Source of the DNA: Yponomeuta sedellus
Lineage: Eukaryota; Arthropoda; Insecta; Lepidoptera; Yponomeutidae
Length of the DNA: 64,000 bases
Reading direction: 5' to 3'
NCBI GenBank assembly: GCA_934045075.1
Contig: OW203727.1
Location: forward strand, 21,392,811-21,456,810
The translations under genes were made by a program, and so were the position numbers. Shown piece by piece: positions 1 through 8,204 of this stretch (position 1 is the stretch's first letter; each line of letters opens with the position of its first letter). The notes beneath the pieces were generated by a model. The model did no database searches and was not told the origin of the DNA. It saw only the letters and a list, made by a program, of their open reading frames with translations.

Positions 1-4
1 AATT

Positions 5-75
5 GTAACGTTCATTAAGCCGCAGTTTCTGTGCTACTTTAAATAAAACCTTTTCATTTCATTTCATTTCAAAAT
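5..75 (+). repeat. 3' end of a retroelement family ending in CATTTCATTT
   Basis: Contains TAACGTTCATTAA, then GTGCTACTTTAAATAAAAC and a run of CATTT units. The same tail occurs at 22349..22415, 49148..49199 and, partly, near 60620. The shared tail with differing upstream parts suggests a 5'-truncated non-LTR element; no coding part is visible. Confidence 0.55.
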
Positions 76-87
76 TTGTAGTCGTCG

Positions 88-255
88 TTGTCAGGCTATA
101 CTAGTCCACTGCTGGATATAGCCCTCCCCTGAAGAGCGCCACGTTGTGCTATCATAGGGGGTAATGCCCATAATCCCCACGCTGAGCATGCGGGTTGGAG
201 ATCGCAGTTCGGTGGAGTTGTACTGCAGGGGGCCCTGCTGCCCACCCCCCGGTTC
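88..255 (-). repeat. Short interspersed repeat (family B), 3' half, reversed
   Basis: Reverse complement of a family of about 250 bp seen in fuller form at 44716..44970, 48424..48680, 50893..51135 and 61014..61262. Diagnostic pieces are the GTCCAGCAGTGGACTA tail and CCCAACCCGCATGC. The tail matches the end of an RTE-like LINE reading frame at 54951..55205. Confidence 0.7.
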
Positions 256-515
256 AAATTTTATGAAATGAAAAATGTTAATTGAGCAGAATAAAACATA
301 ACACTGTATATAGTAACTCTGAACCCCAAACTAAATTAAATTGTATCTTAAGGTACAGTTCTCCATTCGGATAAGGTGAAACTGATCTGTCATGTCTCAT
401 CATCGTGGCAAGTGTTTCAACTGCTATTTTTTATTATTTTTTATTTTATTCTGTGTCACAAAATCTGTGTGTAAGGTATCTTAACGCTATATTGATATCA
501 ATATACCCCTGTGGA

Positions 516-905
516 CAGCGGTGGTAGCTCAGTGGGTAGAACCATAGACTGGCAAGCGAGAGCCCCAGGTTCGATCCCGAGTGCGGGCATGTACCAATGA
601 CTTTGTTTAATTTCAAAGTTACGTACATTTGCGAGTTTGTAGTCGCAATACCACACGCTAACTGTGAAGGAAAACATCGTGAGGAAACCCGCGGCTTGGT
701 TGGCTCCGCACGTATTGACTAGTCTTTCCTGTGGGCTAGGCCGACTATGCTGTCAGGATGGTATAGGTGCTGGGCAAGCCTACTACACCATCTATAAAAC
801 CATGACCCAGGCACTACAGCGTCGGAGTGGTCCCTTCACCCATCTAGTGTGAGTAAAGATACCACTGGACGCTGTATAAATCATCTCATTAAGTAGATGC
901 AAAAA
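516..905 (+). repeat. tRNA-derived SINE (family E)
   Basis: The head GGTGGTAGCTCAGTGGGTAGA with the later B-box-like GGTTCGATCCC looks like a degenerate tRNA. The body carries GAAAACATCGTGAGGAAACCC, and the 3' part carries GTCGGAGTGGTCCCTTCACCC and ACCACTGGACGC. Another head copy is at 61955..62130. Reversed or partial copies lie at 4478..4570, 21220..21530 and 51660..51830. The Polinton inserted into the 3' part of one such copy. Confidence 0.65.
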
Positions 906-1175
906 GGCCAATATATACCCCTGTAATCAAATTATTTGTTGTTTATTCTACTGTTAGTTCAGTGTAGAAATTGACAAGTATAGAGTAGTATTTATAATCC
1001 TATTTATTACGTACTGGCTTAGTTTTTACTGTTCAATTGTTATAAACTTTCAAATTACTTTGGTTTAGATTAGTAGAATTGGCTCAGTGAGTAAAATTGC
1101 TGTCCGCTAGCTAATAAACAGTTATAAAACTAACTAAAGAATTATAAAACAGCTAATAAAAAATTATAAACAGCT

Positions 1176-1735
1176 ATTATATTTAAAAACCTATTTAGAG
1201 GCTAAAAATTTCACCCATGCCGGGATTCGAACCCGCAACCTCTGGCTATCCGTGCCAGCGCTCTACCAATTGAGCCAATGGGCGACTCACGGCATCAGTG
1301 AAATTTCGAACCTCTTTACACTATTCTCTATATTACGTACAGGCAGCGACATCTGACTGAAGCAAATTGCATTACTTACAGCCCCGACTACCTACTTTGC
1401 AGTTAGGTTTTAACATCGGAACGATATCACTGTACCTACATGATTATACTATTTTTATTTTAATGCACTAACCCGTGCTAAGATCACAGTCATATCGATA
1501 TGATCGTAGTCAGATGTCGCTGCCTGTACGTAATACAGAGAATAGTGTAAAGAGGTTCGAAATTTCACTGATGCCGTGAGTCGCCCATTGGCTCAATTGG
1601 TAGAGCGCTGGCAATAATAGCCAGAGGTTGCGGGTTCGAATCCCGGCATGGGTGAAATTTTTAGCCTCTAAATAGGTTTTTAAATTTGTTCCTTAGCACG
1701 GGTTAGTGCATTAAAATAAAAATAGTATAAGCTAT
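1176..1735. repeat. Inverted dimer of a tRNA-like SINE (family A)
   Basis: The left arm (about 1181..1355) is the reverse complement of the right arm (about 1510..1690), around a non-palindromic centre of about 150 bp. Each arm has a near-complete tRNA cloverleaf: a GCCCATT acceptor side, D-arm GCTCAATTGGTAGAGC, anticodon stem CTGGC/GCCAG, and T-arm with GGGTTCGAATCCC. The base before the anticodon is not U and the acceptor stem has mismatches, so this is a SINE head rather than a working tRNA gene. The 3' part is TTAGCCTCTAAATAGG, then GCACGGGTTAGTGCATTAAAA. Confidence 0.7.
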
Positions 1736-1752
1736 TATATTAAACTTTCCGC

Positions 1753-1865
1753 CATTAGGTTGTCTGGAAAAAAATGGTTTTAGCAATACGGCCGCCAATT
1801 ATACTTTGTACCTTTACATGTTTTATTGTAAGTGCTCTGGTGTACAATAAAGAATATTCTTATCT
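1753..1865 (+). repeat. LINE 3' end (family D)
   Basis: Carries AGGTTGTCTGGAAA, GCCGCCAATTATACTTTG and GGTGTACAATAAAGAATATT, and ends in TTATC-type repeats. The same tail occurs at 3098..3203 (reversed), 4020..4133, 25208..25330 (reversed), 41066..41160, 45309..45415 and 57335..57455 (reversed). A common 3' end with short repeats is typical of 5'-truncated LINEs. Confidence 0.6.
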
Positions 1866-2689
1866 TATATTTTCTATCAAAGAAGAGCTGCAATTATTGT
1901 ACCTCTTGTTTGATAGCTGTTATTTCTGTATTTTTTCTAGAGTGTCCAATAAAGTATATTCGAATCTTATTTACTAGGTTTTTTACCAAAGCGTTCTTTA
2001 AATCTTTACAGATATTACTATGACTAGGTACCCAAATTTGGGGTCTTAAGCTGATCTAAAATTAATGTAAAAATTTGAAAAAAGTGCCTGCAACCTGTCT
2101 TGTGTTGTAAATAAATAACCTAAAATAAATTCTATTAAATCTTACACGTTCATAAGCTATGTTATTAACTACCAGTTAATCTTTAGTTTTTAAAAAAAGA
2201 TTGTGACAAAAGTGTGTTTTAAGGAATCTTTAGGAAGTACATTTTTCTACAATTTTCAAAGACTTTTCTATAGTAAAAACGCAGCATATTCTAACCATTA
2301 ATGTTTGTATGTCTCAGAGCGGTGAAAGTATGCATGAAAAACGAATTACGTCTTACTCGCATTTAATCTCAAAGTGAAGCCACTTCTCTGCTCAACGAGT
2401 GAAATACACGAAAACTTCAAAAATAATACATCAACCTCTCACATACTTTCATACATTACGCTCCTCTCATATATCTCCCTATGGCAACAATATAATACTT
2501 TTTATTCTTCTTTTTTATATTCAAACGTCAGTGAGATTGTTTCATTACACTCCTTCCTCTGAGCATTTCCTACTGGAAATGTTCCACGCAATTTATGTCC
2601 ATAACAACCAAGATCTTTCATAGAAACGCAAGCCTTACACTCTCATAATAAAGCCTAGATTCACTTGCAGGTCGAGAGCTTGATATAAT
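1866..2689. other. AT-rich stretch without recognised gene
   Basis: Several short open frames occur here, but none has a recognisable domain and codon use follows base composition. No clear repeat copy was identified. Confidence 0.5.
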
Positions 2690-2933
2690 GAAGCTTTCAA
2701 GCCGACAAGAGTGTTCAAAGTTCACACCTGACAGCCAGTCATTCGCCGTCGAGGCTCCGTGGCGATCGGGCGCGTCTCCGCGGCACCGCAGCGTTTCCGC
2801 GCCGTTTTCGCGAATCGCGACAACTGTTGCGCGTGTGAGAGTGGACCTTATACGTGATTGTTTTTTGTTTCGGTGTGCTTCGGATGGTTTCTGAACGTTG
2901 AAATGGTGTCAGCGGAATGTGACCGTCGTAAGT
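2690..2933 (+). promoter_or_regulatory. Candidate host promoter/5' UTR with first coding exon
   Basis: A GC-rich, CpG-rich island stands out in AT-rich surroundings. An initiator-like CCAGTCATTCG lies near 2742. An ATG in good context (GAAATGG, ATG at 2903) opens an 8-codon frame that runs directly into a consensus donor GTAAGT at 2928..2933, leaving one base of a split codon. This is the shape of an insect first exon with a very short coding part. Downstream exons were not found in this window, so if it is real the rest of the window may lie in a long first intron. It is supported only by composition and splice signals. Confidence 0.35.
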
Positions 2934-3097
2934 GGGATTTTGAATTTTTTCTTATTTCTTTTTAGAACTTTGTACCAGTTTTTTTGTTAGGAGAAAAAAG
3001 GTTTCAAGCACTTGTAAAAAGGTCTTTGCGATATAGTTTACGGGGCGGTAATTATATGTTTCAAAGCAAATTGACTACCTACATTAGATAAGATAAG

Positions 3098-3203
3098 AAT
3101 ATTTTTTATTGTACACCAGAGCACATATTATAAAACATGTAAATGTACAAAGTACAATTGGCGGCCTTATTGCTAAAAGCAATTTCTTCCAGACAACCTT
3201 ATG
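3098..3203 (-). repeat. LINE 3' end (family D), reversed
   Basis: Begins GATAAGATAAGAATATT and continues through GTACAAAGTACAATTGGCGG to CTTCCAGACAACCTT, the reverse of the tail at 1753..1865. Confidence 0.6.
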
Positions 3204-4019
3204 ACAGAAAGTTGTTACATAGATTATTTTTTCAAAATATATGTTGAATGTTTAGTTGTATCTCTTTGTGGATATATAAAAAAAAATATCAATATCATCA
3301 GCCAGTTAAAGCCCACTGCAAGACCTCCCTCATGGTTTTCCTTAAGTGTTTTAAGCACTTATAAAGGGGTTTTGTGATATAGTTTACGAGGCGTAATTTT
3401 TTTTTTTACATGGCCTCGTTTTTGTCCCACTGCAGGGCAAAGGCCTCCCCCAACTCAGACCAGATGTTTACAGATAATTACCTATATCTTTCAAAGCAAA
3501 TTCACTACCAACATAGATTACTTGTTCATAATACATAAGATTACTTAGTCGTATCTCTTTGTGGACCTATAAAAGTTATCGTCATTATCATTAGCCAGTT
3601 AAAGCCCACTTTAGGAACTCCCTCATGGATTTCCACAAGTGGCTTAAGTCTGGGTGTATTTTTCATGTTTGTTACGTCCTTGCTTTATTACCATAGCGTA
3701 GGGTATGATATGATGTGATAGTTTGGGACCAATGACCTATTTGTTTGGGACCAAGTCAAGTGATTTTTTGGCAAAATAGTGTTATTTATAAAAACATGAT
3801 TATTAAAACACTCGAAAAACGCCAGTTTGTGGTGTAGGTTTTACAAGGAAAAGTGTAAGCGCATGAAAAATAAACTGCCTCTGAAGAGTGCTTTAGAGGA
3901 AGCGTGGTTTTATAAATAGGTATGTTGTAGAAATTGCTTTTAATTTAATTTAAATTTTGTTTATTCAGGAAACCAACCAGCTTTACAATGTAAAATACTT
4001 CTTATAATAGACAAACTTA
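3204..4019. other. Non-coding flank with short local duplications
   Basis: A segment with GCCAGTTAAAGCCCACT and CTCCCTCATGG occurs twice (about 3300..3390 and 3590..3640). A further short repeat lies between (GGCCTCGTTTTTGTCCCACT, near 3411). No gene was seen. Confidence 0.45.
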
Positions 4020-4133
4020 ATAGCAAATTATAGGTTAGCAATAAGGCCGCCAATTGTATTAGGTATATTTGCAATTGTTTTGTATTTGTTGTTTTTCCAG
4101 TGTACAATAAAGAATATTCTTATCTTATCTTAT
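4020..4133 (+). repeat. LINE 3' end (family D)
   Basis: Contains AGCAATAAGGCCGCCAATTG and GTGTACAATAAAGAATATTC followed by TTATCTTATCTTATG, the same tail as at 1753..1865. Confidence 0.6.
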
Positions 4134-4477
4134 GTTACAGTCTCATCTATGAAAAAACACGGTTAATTCAAATTCAAATGCAGTTTGAATTCATCTTGCC
4201 CTTTGCGCAAATTTATTTTTAATGGCATTTTAAAGATTGGAGAAGCATCGTTTTTTTATAAGGAACACCATAATCGTACTATTTGACTCCGCCTTGAAAA
4301 ACTTTGAGCTTTACACTTACGTAATGATATTGTATGGAAACGGGCGATACTTTGCGGAATTCCATAATAGCATTGAAATGTGAAAATGACTGCTAAATTC
4401 CGCCAAAAATCCCACAAGCACCATGCGGTTAGTTAATGCAATCCCACTTTTTCAACGTAATGAATTGATTTATACAT

Positions 4478-4570
4478 TATGCAGTGGCACCTTCACTCAC
4501 ACTAAATAGGTAAAGGGACCACTCGGGCGCTGCAGTGCCTGAGACATGGTTTTTCCACATTCCGAAGCAT
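4478..4570 (-). repeat. SINE family E, 3' fragment, reversed
   Basis: Holds GCAGTGGCACCTTCACTCAC and GGGACCACTCGGGCGCTGCA, matching the sequence that resumes right after the Polinton at 21220. It shows the empty form of the Polinton target: AGTGGC followed by ACCTTCAC without an insertion. Confidence 0.6.
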
Positions 4571-4823
4571 TTCACATTTAACCAAAGGTCGTGTAACCTG
4601 ACACAGCCCCTGTTTTTTAGGACTCCGTAACCAAAGCGTAAGGGAGCTTTTTGCTTGATGGTAATAGCCTCAGATATGATCTGAGGTAATAACGCTAACA
4701 GCTTGGAATATTGCCTGAATATTTAGTTGTATATTGACCGTTCATAGTAATCCTTGTATGTCTTTGTTTCTGTTCCTGTTCCTGGGACACTTTTTTTTGG
4801 TGATTCATACAACAGGCAGTGGC

Positions 4824-4965
4824 AGTAGGATGTTATTGGGCATTCTGGACCAGCTTCCATTCGTTTGAGCTCACGACGCACCGCGCCGGTTGGCGCGGCT
4901 TGTCGTTCACTCAAACTCATTACATCTGTTCCAGAATACCCAATAATATTGATTGATTCTGAATT
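4824..4965 (+). repeat. Polinton left terminal inverted repeat, hairpin-forming
   Basis: Positions 4824..4905 match the right end perfectly; a diverged extension runs to about 4965. The TIR is also an internal palindrome centred at 4889.5. TATTGGGCATTCTGG (from 4834) mirrors CCAGAATACCCAATA (to 4945), TTTGAG (4864..4869) mirrors CTCAAA (4910..4915), and the core CCGCGCC-GGTT-GGCGCGG (4881..4898) is a perfect stem with a 4-nt loop. Confidence 0.9.
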
Positions 4966-5005
4966 TTACTTGCGGCAGGAAATGAAATGATGTTAGTAAC
5001 ACAGA

Positions 5006-5043
5006 TATATACTGAAGTTTAATCGTGATGATCGCATTTCAGT
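5006..5043 (+). promoter_or_regulatory. Candidate core promoter of the rightward genes
   Basis: TATATA at 5006..5011 is followed by the arthropod-type initiator TCAGT at 5039..5043. The A of the initiator lies 35 bases from the first T, slightly more than usual. The ATPase start codon follows at 5079. AT-rich DNA gives TATATA often, so this is tentative. Confidence 0.3.
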
Positions 5044-5078
5044 AATGAGGACATCACTGGTAACATATTTCTCCAAAA

Positions 5079-5768
5079 ATGAAATTTGTTAAACAACCTA
5101 CATCACTAAATCTTGAGAATATTGATGTAGGATCTGAAAAAAATACATATCGTCACGGAAAGCTTTTACCAAACACCATCCGTTGTATAGTTTGCGGACC
5201 GTCTAACTGCGGAAAAACAAACTTAGTCCTTGGGTTACTTTTACATCCTAATGGTTTACATTTCCGTAATGTGTACGTTTATTCGAAAACGTTGTATCAA
5301 CCAAAATACATATTTTTAGAGAAGGTAATGAATCTCGTTCCAGGAATACGTTATTATAAATATCGCGATAACAAAGAAGTCTTAAATCCAAGCTTAGCGT
5401 CTCAAAATTCTGTCATTATTTTCGACGATGTTGCCTGTGAAAATCAAAATAACATTCGTGATTACTTTGCCATGGGTAGACATAAAAATATAGACTGTTT
5501 TTATTTGAACCAAACTTATAGCAAAGTCCCAAAACAACTGGTTCGCGACAATGCAAATCTACTCATCATATTCAAACAGGATGATATTAACTTACGTCAT
5601 ATTTATGATGAACATGTGAACACTGATATGCCTTGGCATCAATTTCGCGAACTTTGTTCACAAGTTTGGAAAGATACATTTAGCTATTTAGTGATTAATA
5701 AAGACTGTCAAAGAAATAACGGATGCTACAGAATGAAATTCGACACCTTTATTACTTTCGACGAGTGA
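5079..5768 (+). CDS. ATP: Genome-packaging ATPase (A32/FtsK-HerA type)
   Basis: 229-aa P-loop ATPase expected to drive DNA into the capsid. Walker A GPSNCGKT is at residues 40-47 and Walker B VIIFDD at 112-117. A sensor-like FYLNQTY at 141-147 and a following KVPKQLVRDN stretch are typical of the Polinton/poxvirus A32 group. Length fits the family (about 200-260 aa). The ATG at 5079 is the first in frame and leaves an N-terminal tail of about 30 residues before the ATPase core. It is the first gene behind the left TIR, with a possible TATA/initiator upstream. The frame is intact, with all motif residues present. Confidence 0.95.
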   Translation: MKFVKQPTSLNLENIDVGSEKNTYRHGKLLPNTIRCIVCGPSNCGKTNLVLGLLLHPNGLHFRNVYVYSKTLYQPKYIFLEKVMNLVPGIRYYKYRDNKEVLNPSLASQNSVIIFDDVACENQNNIRDYFAMGRHKNIDCFYLNQTYSKVPKQLVRDNANLLIIFKQDDINLRHIYDEHVNTDMPWHQFRELCSQVWKDTFSYLVINKDCQRNNGCYRMKFDTFITFDE

Positions 5769-5850
5769 GATACATAAATGCCGTTTTTTTTAAATCAGAA
5801 GCCACTTTCTTATCTTCTTTATATGCGAGTAGTTGTAAAATAAGAAAAAA

Positions 5851-6795
5851 ATGTGTGATGAAAAATCAATTAAACAACAAATAATTAAGTCTGCTGAGGC
5901 TGTTAAAAAGAAGGTTCAAAACATGAAAAATATTAAAATGGATTCTGAGTTGGCATTAGAAACTATGTTCAAACCAGTAACAGATCCACTTAAACAGCTA
6001 ACGAGAACCCCGTATCAAGAACAGTTAAGTAATGAAGATGTTGATTCGCTTGAACATTTAGCACGACAGTCTACACCTACGAAGAAACGAAAATTTTCTG
6101 AAATTAGCTCTTCAAGGGAATCACTCCAAGAGGTATCGAATGCTAGTAACAGCGATGATAACATAAGTGACTCTGAACTGAATCAAAGTCTTAGAAATAA
6201 CATGAGTGACATATTTTTTGAAACAAATTCGGATGGTGCTTCAACACCAAATGCAAAGTCTTTATCGTCATGGTCTTTATCATCAGAAGTATTCAAAGAT
6301 GTACCTTATGGAATTAGATTGGAAAATGGAAAACCTATGATAGGATCAGCACCGCTCTCCATAACTAATGATGCATTTGAAATAGCAGGTCATTCGTATG
6401 TCAAAACTAATGGACTCAGTGAATTACTTTACAAAAAAAATCCTGATCTAAACATTATCACTGAAGATGATAAAAGGAATTATAAATTTATACTAATAAG
6501 CACAAACGCTCATCGACGTAAATATGATCCCAATCAACCAATCAATAGCAACAGAGGATTTAAGTATTTACAAATTGTAAAACCCTTATTATGTTCCGCC
6601 AATGTTTCCAAAGGAAAGGGTTTATCATTGCTTAAAAAAGTTGATAACAAAGTAGATTACATTTTTTGGAATGATCCAAACGAATTAGTTGAAACATTGA
6701 AATTATTAATAGCTTCGAAAGATGCCGGTAATACTGGCTTAGATGATGAAATTGTATCAGTTTTAACAGAACTGAAAAAACGTGGTGTGATATAA
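5851..6795 (+). CDS. Polinton-associated protein of unknown function, 314 aa
   Basis: Not assigned a function. Residues 1-60 are charged and probably helical. Residues about 70-160 are rich in Ser, Asp and Asn, with a basic patch TKKRKF that could be a nuclear localisation signal. The C-terminal half (about 165-300) looks like a folded domain with YGIRLENGKPMIG, a segment around GHSYVKTNGLSELLYKKNPD, and YKFILISTNAHRRKYDP. From memory, similar C-terminal domains recur next to Polinton genes in insect genomes, possibly the domain catalogued as DUF8207; I cannot confirm that here. It lies 82 bp after the ATPase and is followed by an AATAAA at about 6801. A structural or DNA-binding role is possible but not shown. 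Confidence 0.85.
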   Translation: MCDEKSIKQQIIKSAEAVKKKVQNMKNIKMDSELALETMFKPVTDPLKQLTRTPYQEQLSNEDVDSLEHLARQSTPTKKRKFSEISSSRESLQEVSNASNSDDNISDSELNQSLRNNMSDIFFETNSDGASTPNAKSLSSWSLSSEVFKDVPYGIRLENGKPMIGSAPLSITNDAFEIAGHSYVKTNGLSELLYKKNPDLNIITEDDKRNYKFILISTNAHRRKYDPNQPINSNRGFKYLQIVKPLLCSANVSKGKGLSLLKKVDNKVDYIFWNDPNELVETLKLLIASKDAGNTGLDDEIVSVLTELKKRGVI

Positions 6796-6863
6796 AATGA
6801 ATAAATACTTATGTAATCTATATTTTATTTTATTTCTACTCTAACCTTCACATTATTTACAAG

Positions 6864-7226
6864 ATGAATATAGATAAATTTGGACATCATGTTCATAAAA
6901 GACTGCGTGTGTCAGATCCATTAAATTTGGTTCCTATAAACACAGGGCTAAGTAAAAATGAGTCAGGAGTTTACGACTTAAAACAATGTATATTGAGAGG
7001 ATTACCGTTAGCTGTAGCAGCAGATGAAGCTGTTAGCAAGGAGTATGTAGAAAAAAACAATAAATTATATTGTAAAAAACAAGATTTCATTAATGAACTT
7101 AAAAGTATAAAAACTCAAATACAACTGCTACAGAAACAGTTAGATGAGAAGTGTTCAAAGGTAGAAGCGAGTAATATTATTAAAGATCATATAGTAGCAC
7201 TCAGAGACTCATCGAAACCAGCATGA
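6864..7226 (+). CDS. Small coiled-coil protein, 120 aa, unknown function
   Basis: Begins MNIDKFGHHVHKR. Residues about 45-66 hold LPLAVAADEAVSKEYVEKN, which resembles the 'DAATKAYVD' strip of phage and viral fibre or tail proteins. A predicted coiled coil follows over about residues 70-110 (heptad-like KSIKTQIQLLQKQLDEK). This could be a trimeric fibre-like or scaffold component, but that is inference from pattern alone. Its stop codon overlaps the integrase start (ATGA at 7223), so the two are probably translated from one transcript. Confidence 0.8.
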   Translation: MNIDKFGHHVHKRLRVSDPLNLVPINTGLSKNESGVYDLKQCILRGLPLAVAADEAVSKEYVEKNNKLYCKKQDFINELKSIKTQIQLLQKQLDEKCSKVEASNIIKDHIVALRDSSKPA

Positions 7227-8155
7227 GCAAACAATCTGTTGTAAATGAAATCCATAAAGCAGCTAGAAGAAATTTCCCACGTCGTTCTGTTATTTTAAAA
7301 GGGATTGATGATTTATGGCAAGCCGATTTGATTGATATGCAAAACTATCAGAAGGTTAACAAAGGATTCAAATTTATTTTAGTAGTCATCGATGCTTTTT
7401 CTAAATACGCATGGATCGCTCCATTAAAGAATAAAACAAAAACTGAGGTGTCTCTAGCGTTTGATAAGGTTTTACAAGAAGGCCGATCACCTGCTAATTT
7501 ACAAACCGACAAGGGTACCGAATTTCACAATGACGTTTTTCAGAAGCTTACGAACCGATGGAAAATAAATCATTATTCAACTTATTCAACAAAAAAAGCG
7601 TCTATAGTAGAAAGATTAATAAGAACTTTGAAGAGCAAGTTGTTTAAACATTTTAGCTTGTTTGGAAATTATAAGTGGATTGGAGAACCTTTATGTGATA
7701 TAGTTAAGAGCTATAATAATACTATGCATCGCACTACAAAACATATGCCGTCTGAAATAAACAAGTTAAATGAATCACTCGTTGCATGTAATATAAACAA
7801 ATCACAACCTTCCTTACCTGCAAAGAAAATTAAATTTCGTGTTGGAGACTTTGTCCGTATCAGCAAGCACAAAGGAGATTTTCAAAAAGGATATACACCA
7901 AACTGGTCTACCGAATTATTCACTGTTGTAAAAGTAATAAAATCTATACCCACAACATATTACATACGAGATCAACATTGTATACCAATAAAAGGTTGTT
8001 TTTACGAACACGAACTGCAAAAAACTAGCTGTCCCAATATTTATTTAGTTGAGAAGGTAATTAAAAAAAAGGGAAATAAATATCTTGTTAAATGGCTCGG
8101 CTTAGGTCAAGAGGAAAATAGTTGGATTAATAAAAGTGCTATAATAAAGCATTGA
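7223..8155 (+). CDS. INT: Retroviral-type (rve) integrase with C-terminal chromodomain
   Basis: 310 aa. It catalyses strand transfer of the element ends, giving the 6-bp duplication seen here. The RNase H-fold core carries Asp35 (WQADLID), Asp96 (QTDKGTEF) and Glu130 (SIVERLIRTLK), a complete DDE triad with 33 residues between the last two. A basic, SH3-like C-terminal region (KIKFRVGDFVRISKHKG) follows at about 206-222. A chromodomain at about 272-309 carries VEKVIKKKGNKYLVKWLG and a late Trp. Chromodomains in LTR and Polinton integrases bind histone marks and can steer integration. No N-terminal HHCC zinc motif is present. Start and upstream stop overlap as ATGA. Confidence 0.95.
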   Translation: MSKQSVVNEIHKAARRNFPRRSVILKGIDDLWQADLIDMQNYQKVNKGFKFILVVIDAFSKYAWIAPLKNKTKTEVSLAFDKVLQEGRSPANLQTDKGTEFHNDVFQKLTNRWKINHYSTYSTKKASIVERLIRTLKSKLFKHFSLFGNYKWIGEPLCDIVKSYNNTMHRTTKHMPSEINKLNESLVACNINKSQPSLPAKKIKFRVGDFVRISKHKGDFQKGYTPNWSTELFTVVKVIKSIPTTYYIRDQHCIPIKGCFYEHELQKTSCPNIYLVEKVIKKKGNKYLVKWLGLGQEENSWINKSAIIKH

Positions 8156-8204
8156 AGTATATTACTACAGATTAGTTAACTTATTTTTCATTACATCGTT
8201 AGTT

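Noticed and set aside
1577..1650. Functional tRNA gene
   Set aside because: The cloverleaf is nearly complete, but the base before the anticodon is not U, the acceptor stem is mismatched and the unit is repeated with a SINE tail.
4723..4920. Open frame over the left Polinton end
   Set aside because: It lies across the flank and the palindromic TIR, crosses the element border and has no domain.
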